Of a stretch of 64,000 nucleotides of DNA, positions 53,819 through 62,039 are shown in pieces. Every line of letters starts with the position of its first letter. The stretch's first letter is position 1. The stretch is from NCBI GenBank assembly GCA_040221475.1, contig JAVKEJ010000058.1, positions 372,001 to 436,000 on the forward strand, read 5' to 3'. The notes under the pieces were generated by a model. That model saw only the letters and a list, made by a program, of their open reading frames with translations, made no database searches and was not told the DNA's origin. The translations under genes and the position numbers were made by a program. The DNA comes from WLXB01 sp040221475. GTDB lineage: Bacteria > Pseudomonadota > Alphaproteobacteria > Rhodospirillales > Rhodospirillaceae.

Positions 53819-53838
53819 GGCAGAGACGGCGCTGCCCT
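53817..53838. terminator. possible bidirectional terminator hairpin between convergent genes
   Basis: AGGGCAG pairs with CTGCCCT around an eight-base loop, in the 32 bases between the ends of the convergent DUF1761 and enoyl-CoA hydratase genes. There is no T run on either side, so it is only a candidate. Confidence 0.3.
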
Positions 53839-53850
53839 GAAACACGGAGC

Positions 53851-54642
53851 TTAATGCGCCGCGCCCCACTTCGGTGCACGCTTTTCAACGAAGGCTGATA
53901 GCCCTTCGCTGCAATCTTCTTCCAGCATATTCTGCGCCATAACAGCAGAGGCATAAACATAGCTTTCGGCCATGGGCTTTTCGATTTGGGCGTAGAACGC
54001 TTTCTTTCCGAGTGCCAGAATGTGGGCTGATTTCGTTGTGAGTAATTTCGCAAGAGCGTGCACGGTCGCGTCCAGGTCTTGATCCGGCACGGCGGAGTTA
54101 ATGAGCCCCATCTTTTCAGCTTCCGCAGCGGTGACAGGTTGCCCGGTCAATAACATCTCCATAGCCTTCTTGCGCGTGATGGCCCGGCCAACCGCAACAG
54201 AAGGTGTGGTACAGAATAGCCCGATGTTCACGCCTGGTGTTGCGAACTTTGCCGCATTTCCAGCAATGGCCAAGTCTGCCGTTGCAACCAATTGACATCC
54301 GGCTGCTGTGGCCAGGCCCTTCACTTTTGCGATGACGGGCTGTGGCAGCCTGACCATCTGCATCATTACTTCTGAACAGCGGGAAAATAAGCGCTGAATT
54401 TTGTCGTGATCTGTTGTCGCTTCCAGTTCCTTTAGGTCGTGCCCAGAGCAAAAAACCGGTCCCGCACCTTCTAAAATAACGACGCGTACGTTTGTGTCGG
54501 AAGCTATTGCACTCAGACGGTCAGACAAAGCCTCAATCATCGCCCCCGAAAGGGCATTGCGTGCCTTGGGTCTGTTTAGGGTGAGAATGCAGATGCCGCT
54601 ATGATCTTCACGTAGCACGTAAGGTTCAGCTTCATCAGTCAT
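53851..54642 (-). CDS. enoyl-CoA hydratase/isomerase family protein lacking both catalytic glutamates (ECHDC3-like)
   Basis: A 263-residue crotonase-fold protein. The oxyanion-hole segments are present (GAGPVFCSGHDLKEL and KGLATAAGCQLVATADLAIA), but the two hydratase glutamates are replaced: GCE is GCQ and PEI is PGV in FATPGVNIGLF. This matches the ECHDC3-like subgroup, whose reaction is not settled. The start is ATG 54642; the longer frame lies over the preceding gene. It is the last gene of the minus-strand catabolic operon, two bases after a VOC gene. A CoA-thioester step such as isomerisation or hydrolysis is possible. Confidence 0.85.
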   Translation of the reverse strand: MTDEAEPYVLREDHSGICILTLNRPKARNALSGAMIEALSDRLSAIASDTNVRVVILEGAGPVFCSGHDLKELEATTDHDKIQRLFSRCSEVMMQMVRLPQPVIAKVKGLATAAGCQLVATADLAIAGNAAKFATPGVNIGLFCTTPSVAVGRAITRKKAMEMLLTGQPVTAAEAEKMGLINSAVPDQDLDATVHALAKLLTTKSAHILALGKKAFYAQIEKPMAESYVYASAVMAQNMLEEDCSEGLSAFVEKRAPKWGAAH

Positions 54643-54644
54643 TG

Positions 54645-55634
54645 TTAAGCCCGCTTTTCTTCGATGAGTTCTGTCAATTCGCCGGTTGGACCAATAAAGG
54701 TCGCCGACCTTTTCCCCCCGTATTCCGTAATGGGAGCGGTGATGTAATTGAGCCCCGTTGCCTCCAGATCTTCGCAATTGAAGGTGGTCATTGCACAGCC
54801 TGGTGGGAGCTGTCCTAATGCACTTGGCCTCGGCCCTGTATCGTCTGGGTATTCGTCCAGTTCGATGTTGTTGCCTTTTTCAGTGAGACGCAGCAGCCCT
54901 AGTTGATAGACTTCATCATCAGGCCGTCCTTGCATCATGGAGATCAGGCCGCCTGTTGAGGTAAAGCGGAAGCCGTTATCTTTCAGCCTGAAGGCATTCG
55001 TGTAAAAGCGATCCATTTCATCCAAATCCGGACCCGCGAGGACCATAATAAACGGACGGTCTACTGGCCCTCGTGGCAGCGGCAAGGTCGATTTCGAGCG
55101 ATCGCCGGTTTCGCAGGTCAGATAAATCACTTCTTCCGCTGGGCCCTTGTATTGCACGGCGCGGATCGACGATGTGCCCCCCATCAAATTGGCTGGCCCG
55201 GCGAGGTGCGTAAACGCCGACGTCTTAAGCTCTTCGTGCAAGGCATCAACATCATCGCAAATAATTTCGATGGCGTTCCATCCCCAGGTGGTCATCGCTT
55301 TGTACCCGGGCACGGGGTCCACTTCGACAGCACGGATGTACACATCATCTTTGGCGGAGGACTGCATCAAGATAAACGGTCTTCCGGCGCTTTTTGGTGC
55401 ACCCCAAGAGTCTGCCATTTCAACGCTGACATTGGAGCGCTCGATCACCACATATCCAAGCCACGTCGTGTACCAACGCTCGACGGCGTCGATGCTGGGG
55501 GCACCGATGGTCGCCATTTTAATTCGGCTAAGCAAAATTTGAGTCTCCTGAGCAAAAGGCGTACGCGGCAGGGCTGCCGTTGCAATGGCAGCCCCCGAGA
55601 GTGTGAGGAAGGATTTACGGCTGAAGTTCGTCAT
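54645..55634 (-). CDS. exported two-module VOC (glyoxalase-fold) protein, paralogue A
   Basis: A 329-residue VOC-superfamily protein with two beta-alpha-beta-beta-beta modules and a Tat-like signal SRKSFLTLSGAAIATAALP at the N terminus, ending near AQ. Module 1 has ATIGAPSIDAVERWYTTWLG and VPGYKAMTTWGWNAIEI; module 2 ends in GPTGELTELIEE. The histidine ligands normally seen on the first strands of metal-dependent VOC enzymes are not at those places (ATIGAP and WNAIE). It shares this framework with four neighbours. Function is unknown. The signal has Arg-Lys in place of Arg-Arg, which weakens but does not exclude Tat export. Confidence 0.8.
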   Translation of the reverse strand: MTNFSRKSFLTLSGAAIATAALPRTPFAQETQILLSRIKMATIGAPSIDAVERWYTTWLGYVVIERSNVSVEMADSWGAPKSAGRPFILMQSSAKDDVYIRAVEVDPVPGYKAMTTWGWNAIEIICDDVDALHEELKTSAFTHLAGPANLMGGTSSIRAVQYKGPAEEVIYLTCETGDRSKSTLPLPRGPVDRPFIMVLAGPDLDEMDRFYTNAFRLKDNGFRFTSTGGLISMMQGRPDDEVYQLGLLRLTEKGNNIELDEYPDDTGPRPSALGQLPPGCAMTTFNCEDLEATGLNYITAPITEYGGKRSATFIGPTGELTELIEEKRA

Positions 55635-55636
55635 GT

Positions 55637-56608
55637 CTAACGATCCGCTTCGATCAATTCCACCAATTCTCCAGCCGGACCCTTAAACACGGCGGAGCGG
55701 CCTTGATATTCTGAGATCGGCTCGGCAACAAAATCCGCGTTCACGGCATCCAGATTGTCGACGTTGAAAGAAACCATCGCACAGGCTTGCGGCAGCATAC
55801 CGTCAGCAGTCTGACGCGGTGCACTACCGTCTGTGTACTCATCAAAGTGTATCGCATTACCGCGCTCGCGCAGGGTGATGAAGCCTAAGCGGAACATGGC
55901 TCCGTCGGCCAGCCCTTGGGCATCGGCCACCAGTTTGTTCGGGGTGGGCATAACAAAGCCTTGGCCCAGACCAAACGCGGACCGGTAAATCGGCATGGTC
56001 TCATCCAAATCTTCACTCGCGAGAATGACAATGTTCGTCCGGCCGACATCTTCGCCTGGTGGCGGCAAATTGGAGGCGTCGCGATCACCTGTTTCACAAT
56101 TGAAATATAACACTTCGCCAGCGGGGCCGATGTATTGAGAAGCCCGAATGGAAGATCCGCCGCCCAGGTTCTCGGGGCCACCGATATGTTCGAACGGTGC
56201 GCCGTCCATCAGCCGCGTATGCAAATCATCGACATCATTCACAATGATCTCAAAGGCATTCCAGCCCAAAGTTGTCATTGGTGTATAGCCAGGGCTGGGC
56301 TCTGTTTCGACGGCACGGATCATCACGTCCTCGCCCGTCATGGGGCGCATGAGCACAAAAGGACGGCCTGTCATTTTGGGTGTGCCCCACGACATCGCCA
56401 TGGTCTCGCTGACTGTCGAGCGTTCGACCACGGTATGGCCCAGCCACTTAGTATAGGCGTCTTCGACGGCCCTAAGGTCTGGTGCGCCGAGCGTGGCGTA
56501 CTTAATCCGGCTCATGATGGGTGACGATGTTTGGGCCTGTGCCAGATGTGGCCCCACAAGAGCCGTTGCGCTAGCCAGAGTGAGGAAGTGTTTGCGGGAG
56601 AGGGGCAT
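55637..56608 (-). CDS. exported two-module VOC protein, paralogue B
   Basis: A 323-residue paralogue of the preceding VOC protein with a Tat-like SRKHFLTLASATALVGPH signal ending at AQAQ. Module 1 reads ATLGAPDLRAVEDAYTKWLG and SPGYTPMTTLGWNAFEI; the C terminus is GPAGELVELIEADR. As in the others, the usual VOC metal-binding histidines are absent. It is two bases from gene A. Between it and the RidA-like gene are 70 bases, the largest gap within the VOC set. Confidence 0.8.
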   Translation of the reverse strand: MPLSRKHFLTLASATALVGPHLAQAQTSSPIMSRIKYATLGAPDLRAVEDAYTKWLGHTVVERSTVSETMAMSWGTPKMTGRPFVLMRPMTGEDVMIRAVETEPSPGYTPMTTLGWNAFEIIVNDVDDLHTRLMDGAPFEHIGGPENLGGGSSIRASQYIGPAGEVLYFNCETGDRDASNLPPPGEDVGRTNIVILASEDLDETMPIYRSAFGLGQGFVMPTPNKLVADAQGLADGAMFRLGFITLRERGNAIHFDEYTDGSAPRQTADGMLPQACAMVSFNVDNLDAVNADFVAEPISEYQGRSAVFKGPAGELVELIEADR

Positions 56609-56678
56609 GCGTGAGTCCTTTTGAAACGTATGTCTTAAGTTCGTTGCGACTTTATCAGCTTAAATCAATCTTCTGAAA

Positions 56679-57149
56679 TCAATCTGCAGCGACGATGGCG
56701 CGCACATTGATTTCTATTTGTAACGCGTGAATGGCCAGGGCACTGACCCCAATCACCATGGACACGGGTTTGTGACCGTCTTGGAAGAAATCGCGCACAT
56801 CCTGGTAGGCGGGCTCTGGGTCTATGTTTGCCAAATCGACGATAAAGATCTGAATCTCAACCACGTCTTCGCGGGTGGCACCTGCTGCTTTTAAGGCAAG
56901 GTCGATGTTGTCCCAGGTCAGCCGCGATTGTTCCGCCAAAGTTTCCGGAATGGAGCCGTCGGGCCGCAAGCCAGCTTTGCCACCGAGCAGCACAAGTTTG
57001 CCATGTCCTTCAACCGTCACCAGTTGAGAATATCCGTCCGGCTGGCTAAGTCCGTCCGGGTTCCAGCGTTTGATTGTTACGTCCGCATTGGCACTGGTCA
57101 TGCTCATCCCTCCGATAACAATGCTTGCAAAGAAGAGTCTTAAGCTCAT
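56679..57149 (-). CDS. exported RidA-family protein without the catalytic arginine
   Basis: A 156-residue RidA/YjgF-like protein with a Sec-type signal peptide ending MTSANA. RidA proteins deaminate reactive enamine/imine intermediates or act as chorismatase-like trimers. The Rid fold is clear (GHGKLVLLGGKAGLRPDGS, EQSRLTWDNIDLALKAAGA). The arginine that binds the imino acid carboxylate in RidA corresponds to Ala/Leu in GVSALAIHALQIEI, so it is unlikely to be a standard imine deaminase. Periplasmic location is unusual for the family. AGGAG before the ATG is an excellent ribosome-binding site. It interrupts the VOC array. Confidence 0.85.
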   Translation of the reverse strand: MSLRLFFASIVIGGMSMTSANADVTIKRWNPDGLSQPDGYSQLVTVEGHGKLVLLGGKAGLRPDGSIPETLAEQSRLTWDNIDLALKAAGATREDVVEIQIFIVDLANIDPEPAYQDVRDFFQDGHKPVSMVIGVSALAIHALQIEINVRAIVAAD

Positions 57150-57188
57150 CTTGTTTCTCCTGTCGTGGCTGAATTTCGCGCGCCAGAG

Positions 57189-58211
57189 TCAGGCGACCTC
57201 TTCAATGATTTCGACCCATTCGCCTGCGGGTCCCACAAAGGTTGCGGCGCGGCCCGCACCATACAAAACAGCTGGCGGCGCAATGTAAGAGACGGTGATG
57301 TCATCAAAGGCGTTGGTCGCGAGACTGATCATAGATACACCGGGCGGCAGTTGTCCTTTGGCCCGTGGCCGAGGGCCTGATAACGCAACCGGATAAGCGT
57401 CAAATTCTAAAGAACTTCCAGGCCGCGTGCCGCGCGCGCCGCCCATTTCAATGGCTGTGTCACGCGAATACCCCAGGGCGTCGGCGACCATACGCACTTT
57501 GAAATCTTGCACATCGCCCAGGCGCATGCCCAGGGCGCTTGCATAGAAGGTTCGACTGGCCTGAATGTTGGGTGTGCCGATCACAGCGTTAAACGCGCGG
57601 TCAACCAAGGACTTGGGTTTGATGAGACCAAACTCGTTTTCGCCGGTCACATCGCCAGCATAGTAAAAGAGTTCTTCCCCCGGTCCTTTGACCTGCATGG
57701 CATGCACACTGGCATAGGCCGCGCTTAAAGGACGCGGCTCGCCAATCACTTCGAATCCTGCGGAGAGAACCCGCTCGTTTACCGCATAGATGTCACTTGA
57801 AATCATTTCAATGGCATTAAGGCCCCAGGTCGTCATGGTGCGATAGCCAGGCACGGGATCAACTTGCACAAAGCGAACACGATACGTCGGGTCGCCACTC
57901 TCACAGCGCATCATCACCCAGGGTCGGCCAACCATAGCTGGAGCCCCCCAGGACTCAGCAACGTCCGCGCTTAGGGTGCCTTTGTTCACTTCATACAGGC
58001 CGATCCCGGCTTCGTACATGCGTTGCGCTTGATCAACATCTGGCACGCCAATGGTTGCAATGGCATGGCCGAGGATGGTGTTGGTTTTTTCTGATGTCAT
58101 AGCGCTCGTCGGTGAAGACGTTATCGCAGCAGACGCTGCTGTCCCGACGCCCGCAACGACACTGCGACGTGTAAGACCTGAGTTCTTAGTGTCGCCCGGC
58201 GCATCTGGCAT
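57189..58211 (-). CDS. exported two-module VOC protein, paralogue C
   Basis: A 340-residue VOC paralogue with a twin-arginine signal SGLTRRSVVAGVGTAASA. Module 1 reads ATIGVPDVDQAQRMYEAGIG and VPGYRTMTTWGLNAIEM; the end is GPAGEWVEIIEE. It is the most divergent of the five in the SWGAP region and in module 2. The start chosen is ATG 58211, preceded by GAGG with six bases spacing and separated from gene D by one base. A TTG at 58223 in frame would overlap gene D by 11 bases and has no ribosome-binding site. Confidence 0.82.
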   Translation of the reverse strand: MPDAPGDTKNSGLTRRSVVAGVGTAASAAITSSPTSAMTSEKTNTILGHAIATIGVPDVDQAQRMYEAGIGLYEVNKGTLSADVAESWGAPAMVGRPWVMMRCESGDPTYRVRFVQVDPVPGYRTMTTWGLNAIEMISSDIYAVNERVLSAGFEVIGEPRPLSAAYASVHAMQVKGPGEELFYYAGDVTGENEFGLIKPKSLVDRAFNAVIGTPNIQASRTFYASALGMRLGDVQDFKVRMVADALGYSRDTAIEMGGARGTRPGSSLEFDAYPVALSGPRPRAKGQLPPGVSMISLATNAFDDITVSYIAPPAVLYGAGRAATFVGPAGEWVEIIEEVA

Positions 58212-58212
58212 G

Positions 58213-59124
58213 CTAGTCCTCAATCAACTCGAGCAACTCACCAGCAGGTCCGCGTGCCGTTCGGCATTTTTTGCCACCGTACGCCATAGAGGGGTCGCGG
58301 ACAGCACCTCCCACATAGTCCAGATCAAGTGAGTCTATATCTGAAACGGTTACTGAGACCGTTGCACATCCCGGCGGCAACTGTCCGTCGTGCTGAGGGC
58401 GCGGCCCAAAGGTGTCCCCATAGCCGTCATATTCAATGAAGTTGCCCGTATCGGCGAGGGCCATGAAACCCATGTCAAACACATGATCGCGCGGCAAGCC
58501 TTGTGCATCGGCCACCACACCAATGGCCGTCTGCATGTCGGCTTCCCGTTTCATGCCAAAAGTCTTGCTGTAATAGCTTTGCGTTTGATCGACGCCATGG
58601 CCGGCCAAGATCACGATGAAGGGCCGCCCGACAAATGCGCCAGGTGGCGGGAGCAGGCTGTCAGCCGCGCGCACTCTGTCACAGGTCAGGTACAACACAT
58701 CTCCGCCTGGGCCTTCGATCTGCATGGCATGAATGAAATCGAGGTCACCGCCCAAGCTGGCGGGTTCGCCGATTACTTTGAACGGGCTTTTCAGAATACG
58801 TTCGTTTATCGCGTAGACGTCATCAACAATGATCTCAAAGGCATTCCAGCCCAGCGTGTTCATGGGTTTGTAGCCCGGAACCTCATCAATCTCGCAAACG
58901 CGGATGAAGACATCCTCGCCGCTTTCTGGCTGCATTAAGATATAAGGCCGTCCGGTCATTTTGGGCGCCGCCCAGGAGCCCGCCAACTGTGCGCTGATCT
59001 CACCACGTTCGCACACCGTGTAGCCCAGCCATTCGGTGTACCAATTCTCAACCAGCCCGATATCTGGCGCGGCGACCGTGTTGATCTTGAGGCGTTTCAG
59101 CAGGGGAGTGTTGGCATCAGGCAT
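58213..59124 (-). CDS. cytoplasmic two-module VOC protein, paralogue D
   Basis: A 303-residue VOC paralogue that, unlike its neighbours, has no signal peptide: it begins MPDANTPLLKRLKINTVAAP directly at the first strand. Module 1 shows GLVENWYTEWLGYTVCERG and VPGYKPMNTLGWNAFEI; the end is GPAGELLELIED. Shared residues with the other paralogues include Trp-Gly/Ala-Ala-Pro-Lys and the terminal Glu-Leu-Ile-Glu. Its cytoplasmic form suggests it acts on a product that has entered the cell, or that it keeps a different partner. Confidence 0.82.
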   Translation of the reverse strand: MPDANTPLLKRLKINTVAAPDIGLVENWYTEWLGYTVCERGEISAQLAGSWAAPKMTGRPYILMQPESGEDVFIRVCEIDEVPGYKPMNTLGWNAFEIIVDDVYAINERILKSPFKVIGEPASLGGDLDFIHAMQIEGPGGDVLYLTCDRVRAADSLLPPPGAFVGRPFIVILAGHGVDQTQSYYSKTFGMKREADMQTAIGVVADAQGLPRDHVFDMGFMALADTGNFIEYDGYGDTFGPRPQHDGQLPPGCATVSVTVSDIDSLDLDYVGGAVRDPSMAYGGKKCRTARGPAGELLELIED

Positions 59125-59140
59125 ATCTGGTCCTTTTAGG

Positions 59141-60145
59141 TTATGCGGGCTCTTCGATCAGTTCGAGCAATTCACCGGCCGGGCCAATAACGGTGGCGAT
59201 TCGACCCCCACCGAAGGAGATCGGTGGTGTAATGGTTTCAACGTCTAGATCATCTATGCTTTCAACCATCACACTGGTGATGGCGACGCCCGGCGGCAGT
59301 TGACCGTCATGGTGTGGGCGAGGACCTGTGTTGTCACCGTAGCCGTCCAGTTCCAGAATATTGCCGTGTTCCGCCATTCTGAGAATGGTCAGCGGCCGTT
59401 CACTGCCCAAGGGTAAACCCTGCGCTTCATTGATCAGATCCACCGGTGAATTGTTGATGGTGCCGCGCGCCATGTTAAACGTGTCGGCGTACCAATCCTG
59501 CAAGTCGTTAATGTCGGGTCCGGCCACAACCATGATAAATATTCTGCCAATAAATGCGCCCGGGCGCGGCAGCAGAGAGTTCGAGCGATCCCCAGTTTCC
59601 GTTGTGAAATACAGCACATCCTCTGCCGGTCCTTTGAATTGGGTGGCGCGGATAGAGGGATAATTATTGAGACCTTTTGGTTTGCCCAGCAGAGTAAAGG
59701 GCGAGTCCAACAGCTTTTCGTAAAGCGCATCTGGATCGTCGCAAATAATCTCAATCGCGTTCCAGCCCCAGGTGGTCATGGCTTTGTACCCTGGTACAGG
59801 ATCAATTTCGACCGCGCGGATAAACACATCCGCACCGCTTTCCGGCTGCATCACAATGAACGGACGCCCGGCTGACTTTGGCGCACCCCAAGAGGCGGCC
59901 AGATTCTCGGCAACGTTCCCGCGCTCAACCACAGCGTATCCCAACCAGTCTCCGTAGAGGGTTTCAACTGCCTTCAGATCTGGCGCGCCAATGGTTGCAA
60001 TTCTGATGCGCTTGAGTTTTGGCACCGGTTTGGTGACAGCAGCTTCTTGGGCGCGGGAGGACGACGCCACCGCCACTGTGGTTGCGGCCGCCGCCGCTGT
60101 GCCGAGGGCTGCGCGACGGGAAACACCGGAGAATTTATTTGTCAT
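59141..60145 (-). CDS. exported two-module VOC protein, paralogue E
   Basis: A 334-residue VOC paralogue with the clearest Tat signal of the set, SRRAALGTAAAAATTVAVAS, ending near RAQEA. Module 1 has ATIGAPDLKAVETLYGDWLG, SWGAPKSAGRPFIVMQPESG and VPGYKAMTTWGWNAIEI; the end is GPAGELLELIEEPA. It is closest to paralogue A over module 1. It is the first VOC gene of the operon, sixteen bases before D and four bases after the polysaccharide-deacetylase-like genes in transcription order. Confidence 0.83.
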   Translation of the reverse strand: MTNKFSGVSRRAALGTAAAAATTVAVASSSRAQEAAVTKPVPKLKRIRIATIGAPDLKAVETLYGDWLGYAVVERGNVAENLAASWGAPKSAGRPFIVMQPESGADVFIRAVEIDPVPGYKAMTTWGWNAIEIICDDPDALYEKLLDSPFTLLGKPKGLNNYPSIRATQFKGPAEDVLYFTTETGDRSNSLLPRPGAFIGRIFIMVVAGPDINDLQDWYADTFNMARGTINNSPVDLINEAQGLPLGSERPLTILRMAEHGNILELDGYGDNTGPRPHHDGQLPPGVAITSVMVESIDDLDVETITPPISFGGGRIATVIGPAGELLELIEEPA

Positions 60146-60148
60146 GAT

Positions 60149-61072
60149 CTAGACCTGCTCTTTAAAGGCGTTGAGAATTTCCGACCCGTTGGCCGACCAC
60201 ACGCCGTCCTGGCTTTTGATCCATCCGAGGATTTTATCCAGGTACTTGATGCGATAATGCTGACCCATGATGTAAGGCGTCAGCACAATCGATAATACGC
60301 GTCCGCCGTATTGGTCGGTTTCGCTGTTGAGAACGGTGAACGCATCTTCGACCTGCTCGCAGAATTCTTCCTCATTATGTTTCTTATCCATAATAATGGT
60401 GCGGTCCCAGATTTCGTCGCCATGGGGCATGGCCCAAATATTTCCGGCAGATTCATTCATCTGGTAAGGCATGTCGTCATTGCCCCAGTCGCAGCTGTAT
60501 TCAATGCCATTGGCAGCCAGGTGTTTGCCGGTGTTCCAGCTTTCAGATTTGCCCGGCGACCACCATCCTGTGACAGGTTGGCCAGAGGCTTTGCGCAGAA
60601 CAGCCAGGCTCTCTTTAATCAACGCCTGTTCTTCCGCATCATCCATCCCGCCGTAATGGACTTTACCCATATCGACGCCATGGCCGATGATTTCATCGCC
60701 GCGTTCGTTGATCTTTTTGATCAGATAGGGATAACGCTCGGCGACTTTGGAATTCACGGCGGCTGAGGCTTTCAGGCCATGCTTATCCAGCACTTTCCAG
60801 AGGCGTTGAATGCCGACGCGGTTGCCGTAGTCGCGTGTTGTGAAGTGGCGTAAATCTGGATAGGGCGTCACCATGCCACCCGGCGCTTTAAAGGGCTTAG
60901 ACGGTTGATCAAGCGGGAAGAACTCCAACGAATAGCTGATCCACAGCGCCATTTTTGCGTCGTTCGGCCATGTCACATTGGGGCGTCGGTCTAACATCGA
61001 CCAGTCATACAGGTCATGATCCATGCCATGGTGGCGGTTGGGGTATTCTAAATAAGATTTATCCAGGGTCAT
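60149..61072 (-). CDS. PuuE-like polysaccharide deacetylase-fold protein, first copy
   Basis: A 307-residue NodB-fold carbohydrate esterase 4-like protein. The N terminus DYGNRVGIQRLWKVLDKHGLKAS and GDEIIGHGVDMGKVHYGG mark the fold, and MGQHYRIKYLDKILGWI with VWSANGSEIL resembles the end of PuuE allantoinases. The canonical metal-binding motifs of deacetylases (TDD and HxxxH) are not in standard form: the first reads WISYSLEFF. A hydrolase acting on a cyclic amide or other amide is more likely than a polysaccharide enzyme. No signal peptide. It lies three bases from the second copy. Confidence 0.8.
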   Translation of the reverse strand: MTLDKSYLEYPNRHHGMDHDLYDWSMLDRRPNVTWPNDAKMALWISYSLEFFPLDQPSKPFKAPGGMVTPYPDLRHFTTRDYGNRVGIQRLWKVLDKHGLKASAAVNSKVAERYPYLIKKINERGDEIIGHGVDMGKVHYGGMDDAEEQALIKESLAVLRKASGQPVTGWWSPGKSESWNTGKHLAANGIEYSCDWGNDDMPYQMNESAGNIWAMPHGDEIWDRTIIMDKKHNEEEFCEQVEDAFTVLNSETDQYGGRVLSIVLTPYIMGQHYRIKYLDKILGWIKSQDGVWSANGSEILNAFKEQV

Positions 61073-61075
61073 GGC

Positions 61076-62005
61076 TCAGCCCCCTTTCCGTGCAGCAATA
61101 TCGGCAGCGCACACATCGTAATAGTTTTCGTAATAATACTCGGCAATTTCGCGCCCGGTCGCGACCCACACCTCTTCTTTGGCGTGCCCGGTGATGTATT
61201 CCAGGGCCTCTTCAAACCCGCGAATACGGTGCGGGTGTCCAACCGCATAGGCATGCAGCGGAATACACATCACGGTGCCGCACTCCGCCCCTTCGACAAG
61301 CAGTTGATCAAACTGATCTTTGATCATTTGGCCATAGCGCCGCGGTGTGCCCAGGTAGGCGTTGTAAACAATGATGTCGTTGATTTCCAAAGAGTACGGC
61401 ATGGAAATCAAGCGCCCGCTTTTCACGTTGATGGGTTGTGGCATGTCATCTTGGAATAAATCGCAGCTGTACAGAAATCCGTATTCTGCCAGCAGGTCGA
61501 TGGTGCGCTCGGTATGTGTTAGGGCCGGAGCCAGATAACCGGCAAGTTTCTGGCCGGTTGCTTTCATCACAGACTCAAGACTGTCTTCCAGAATGGCGCG
61601 CTCTTGAGATTCGTCCATCTCGTAGGAGTAGCGGGTGTTGTAAATGCCGTGAGAGAAAAACTCCCAGTCCCGTTCTTTGGCTTCTTCTATCAATTCAGGG
61701 TGGTGATCAATCAAGCCGATGTTCAGCGAAACAGAACCGCGCACATCATACTTGTCCATTACATCCATGACCCGGCGATGTCCGGCGCGGTTGCCGTAAT
61801 CGCGGCTTGCGGCCATAAGCACGTCGGGGCTGGGGCGTGGCCAGGCTTTGCGCAGTGGGTTCTCAGGGGGATCAAGCTCATAGAACTCAATATTAGGTGC
61901 CACCCAAAAGGCAACTTTCGCGCCGTTTGGCCAGGTGATTTTTGGGCGGTCTTCATAAGGCCAGTAATCGTATAATCCGAGGTCGGGCTTCACATGCCCC
62001 TCCAT
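61076..62005 (-). CDS. PuuE-like polysaccharide deacetylase-fold protein, second copy
   Basis: A 309-residue paralogue of the previous gene. It keeps DYGNRAGHRRVMDVMDKYDV, WEFFSHGIYNTRYSYEMDE, and C-terminally PLHAYAVGHPHRIRGFEEAL with VWVATGREIAEYY, the signature best matching PuuE-type allantoinases. Motif 1 reads WVAPNIEFYEL in place of the deacetylase TDD. The start is ATG 62005; a longer frame would run into the isochorismatase gene. Two different copies side by side suggest either a heteromer or successive hydrolyses of two related ring compounds; that is inference. Confidence 0.82.
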   Translation of the reverse strand: MEGHVKPDLGLYDYWPYEDRPKITWPNGAKVAFWVAPNIEFYELDPPENPLRKAWPRPSPDVLMAASRDYGNRAGHRRVMDVMDKYDVRGSVSLNIGLIDHHPELIEEAKERDWEFFSHGIYNTRYSYEMDESQERAILEDSLESVMKATGQKLAGYLAPALTHTERTIDLLAEYGFLYSCDLFQDDMPQPINVKSGRLISMPYSLEINDIIVYNAYLGTPRRYGQMIKDQFDQLLVEGAECGTVMCIPLHAYAVGHPHRIRGFEEALEYITGHAKEEVWVATGREIAEYYYENYYDVCAADIAARKGG

Positions 62006-62039
62006 AGTTTGGTGTGAATAACGTATGTGCTTTAGCGGC

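Noticed and set aside
56135..56524. 129-codon plus-strand frame inside VOC gene B, and similar antisense frames across 58390-58938 and 60311-60766
   Set aside because: They lie opposite well-supported VOC and deacetylase-fold genes and arise from high GC and codon bias; no family resemblance or ribosome-binding site.
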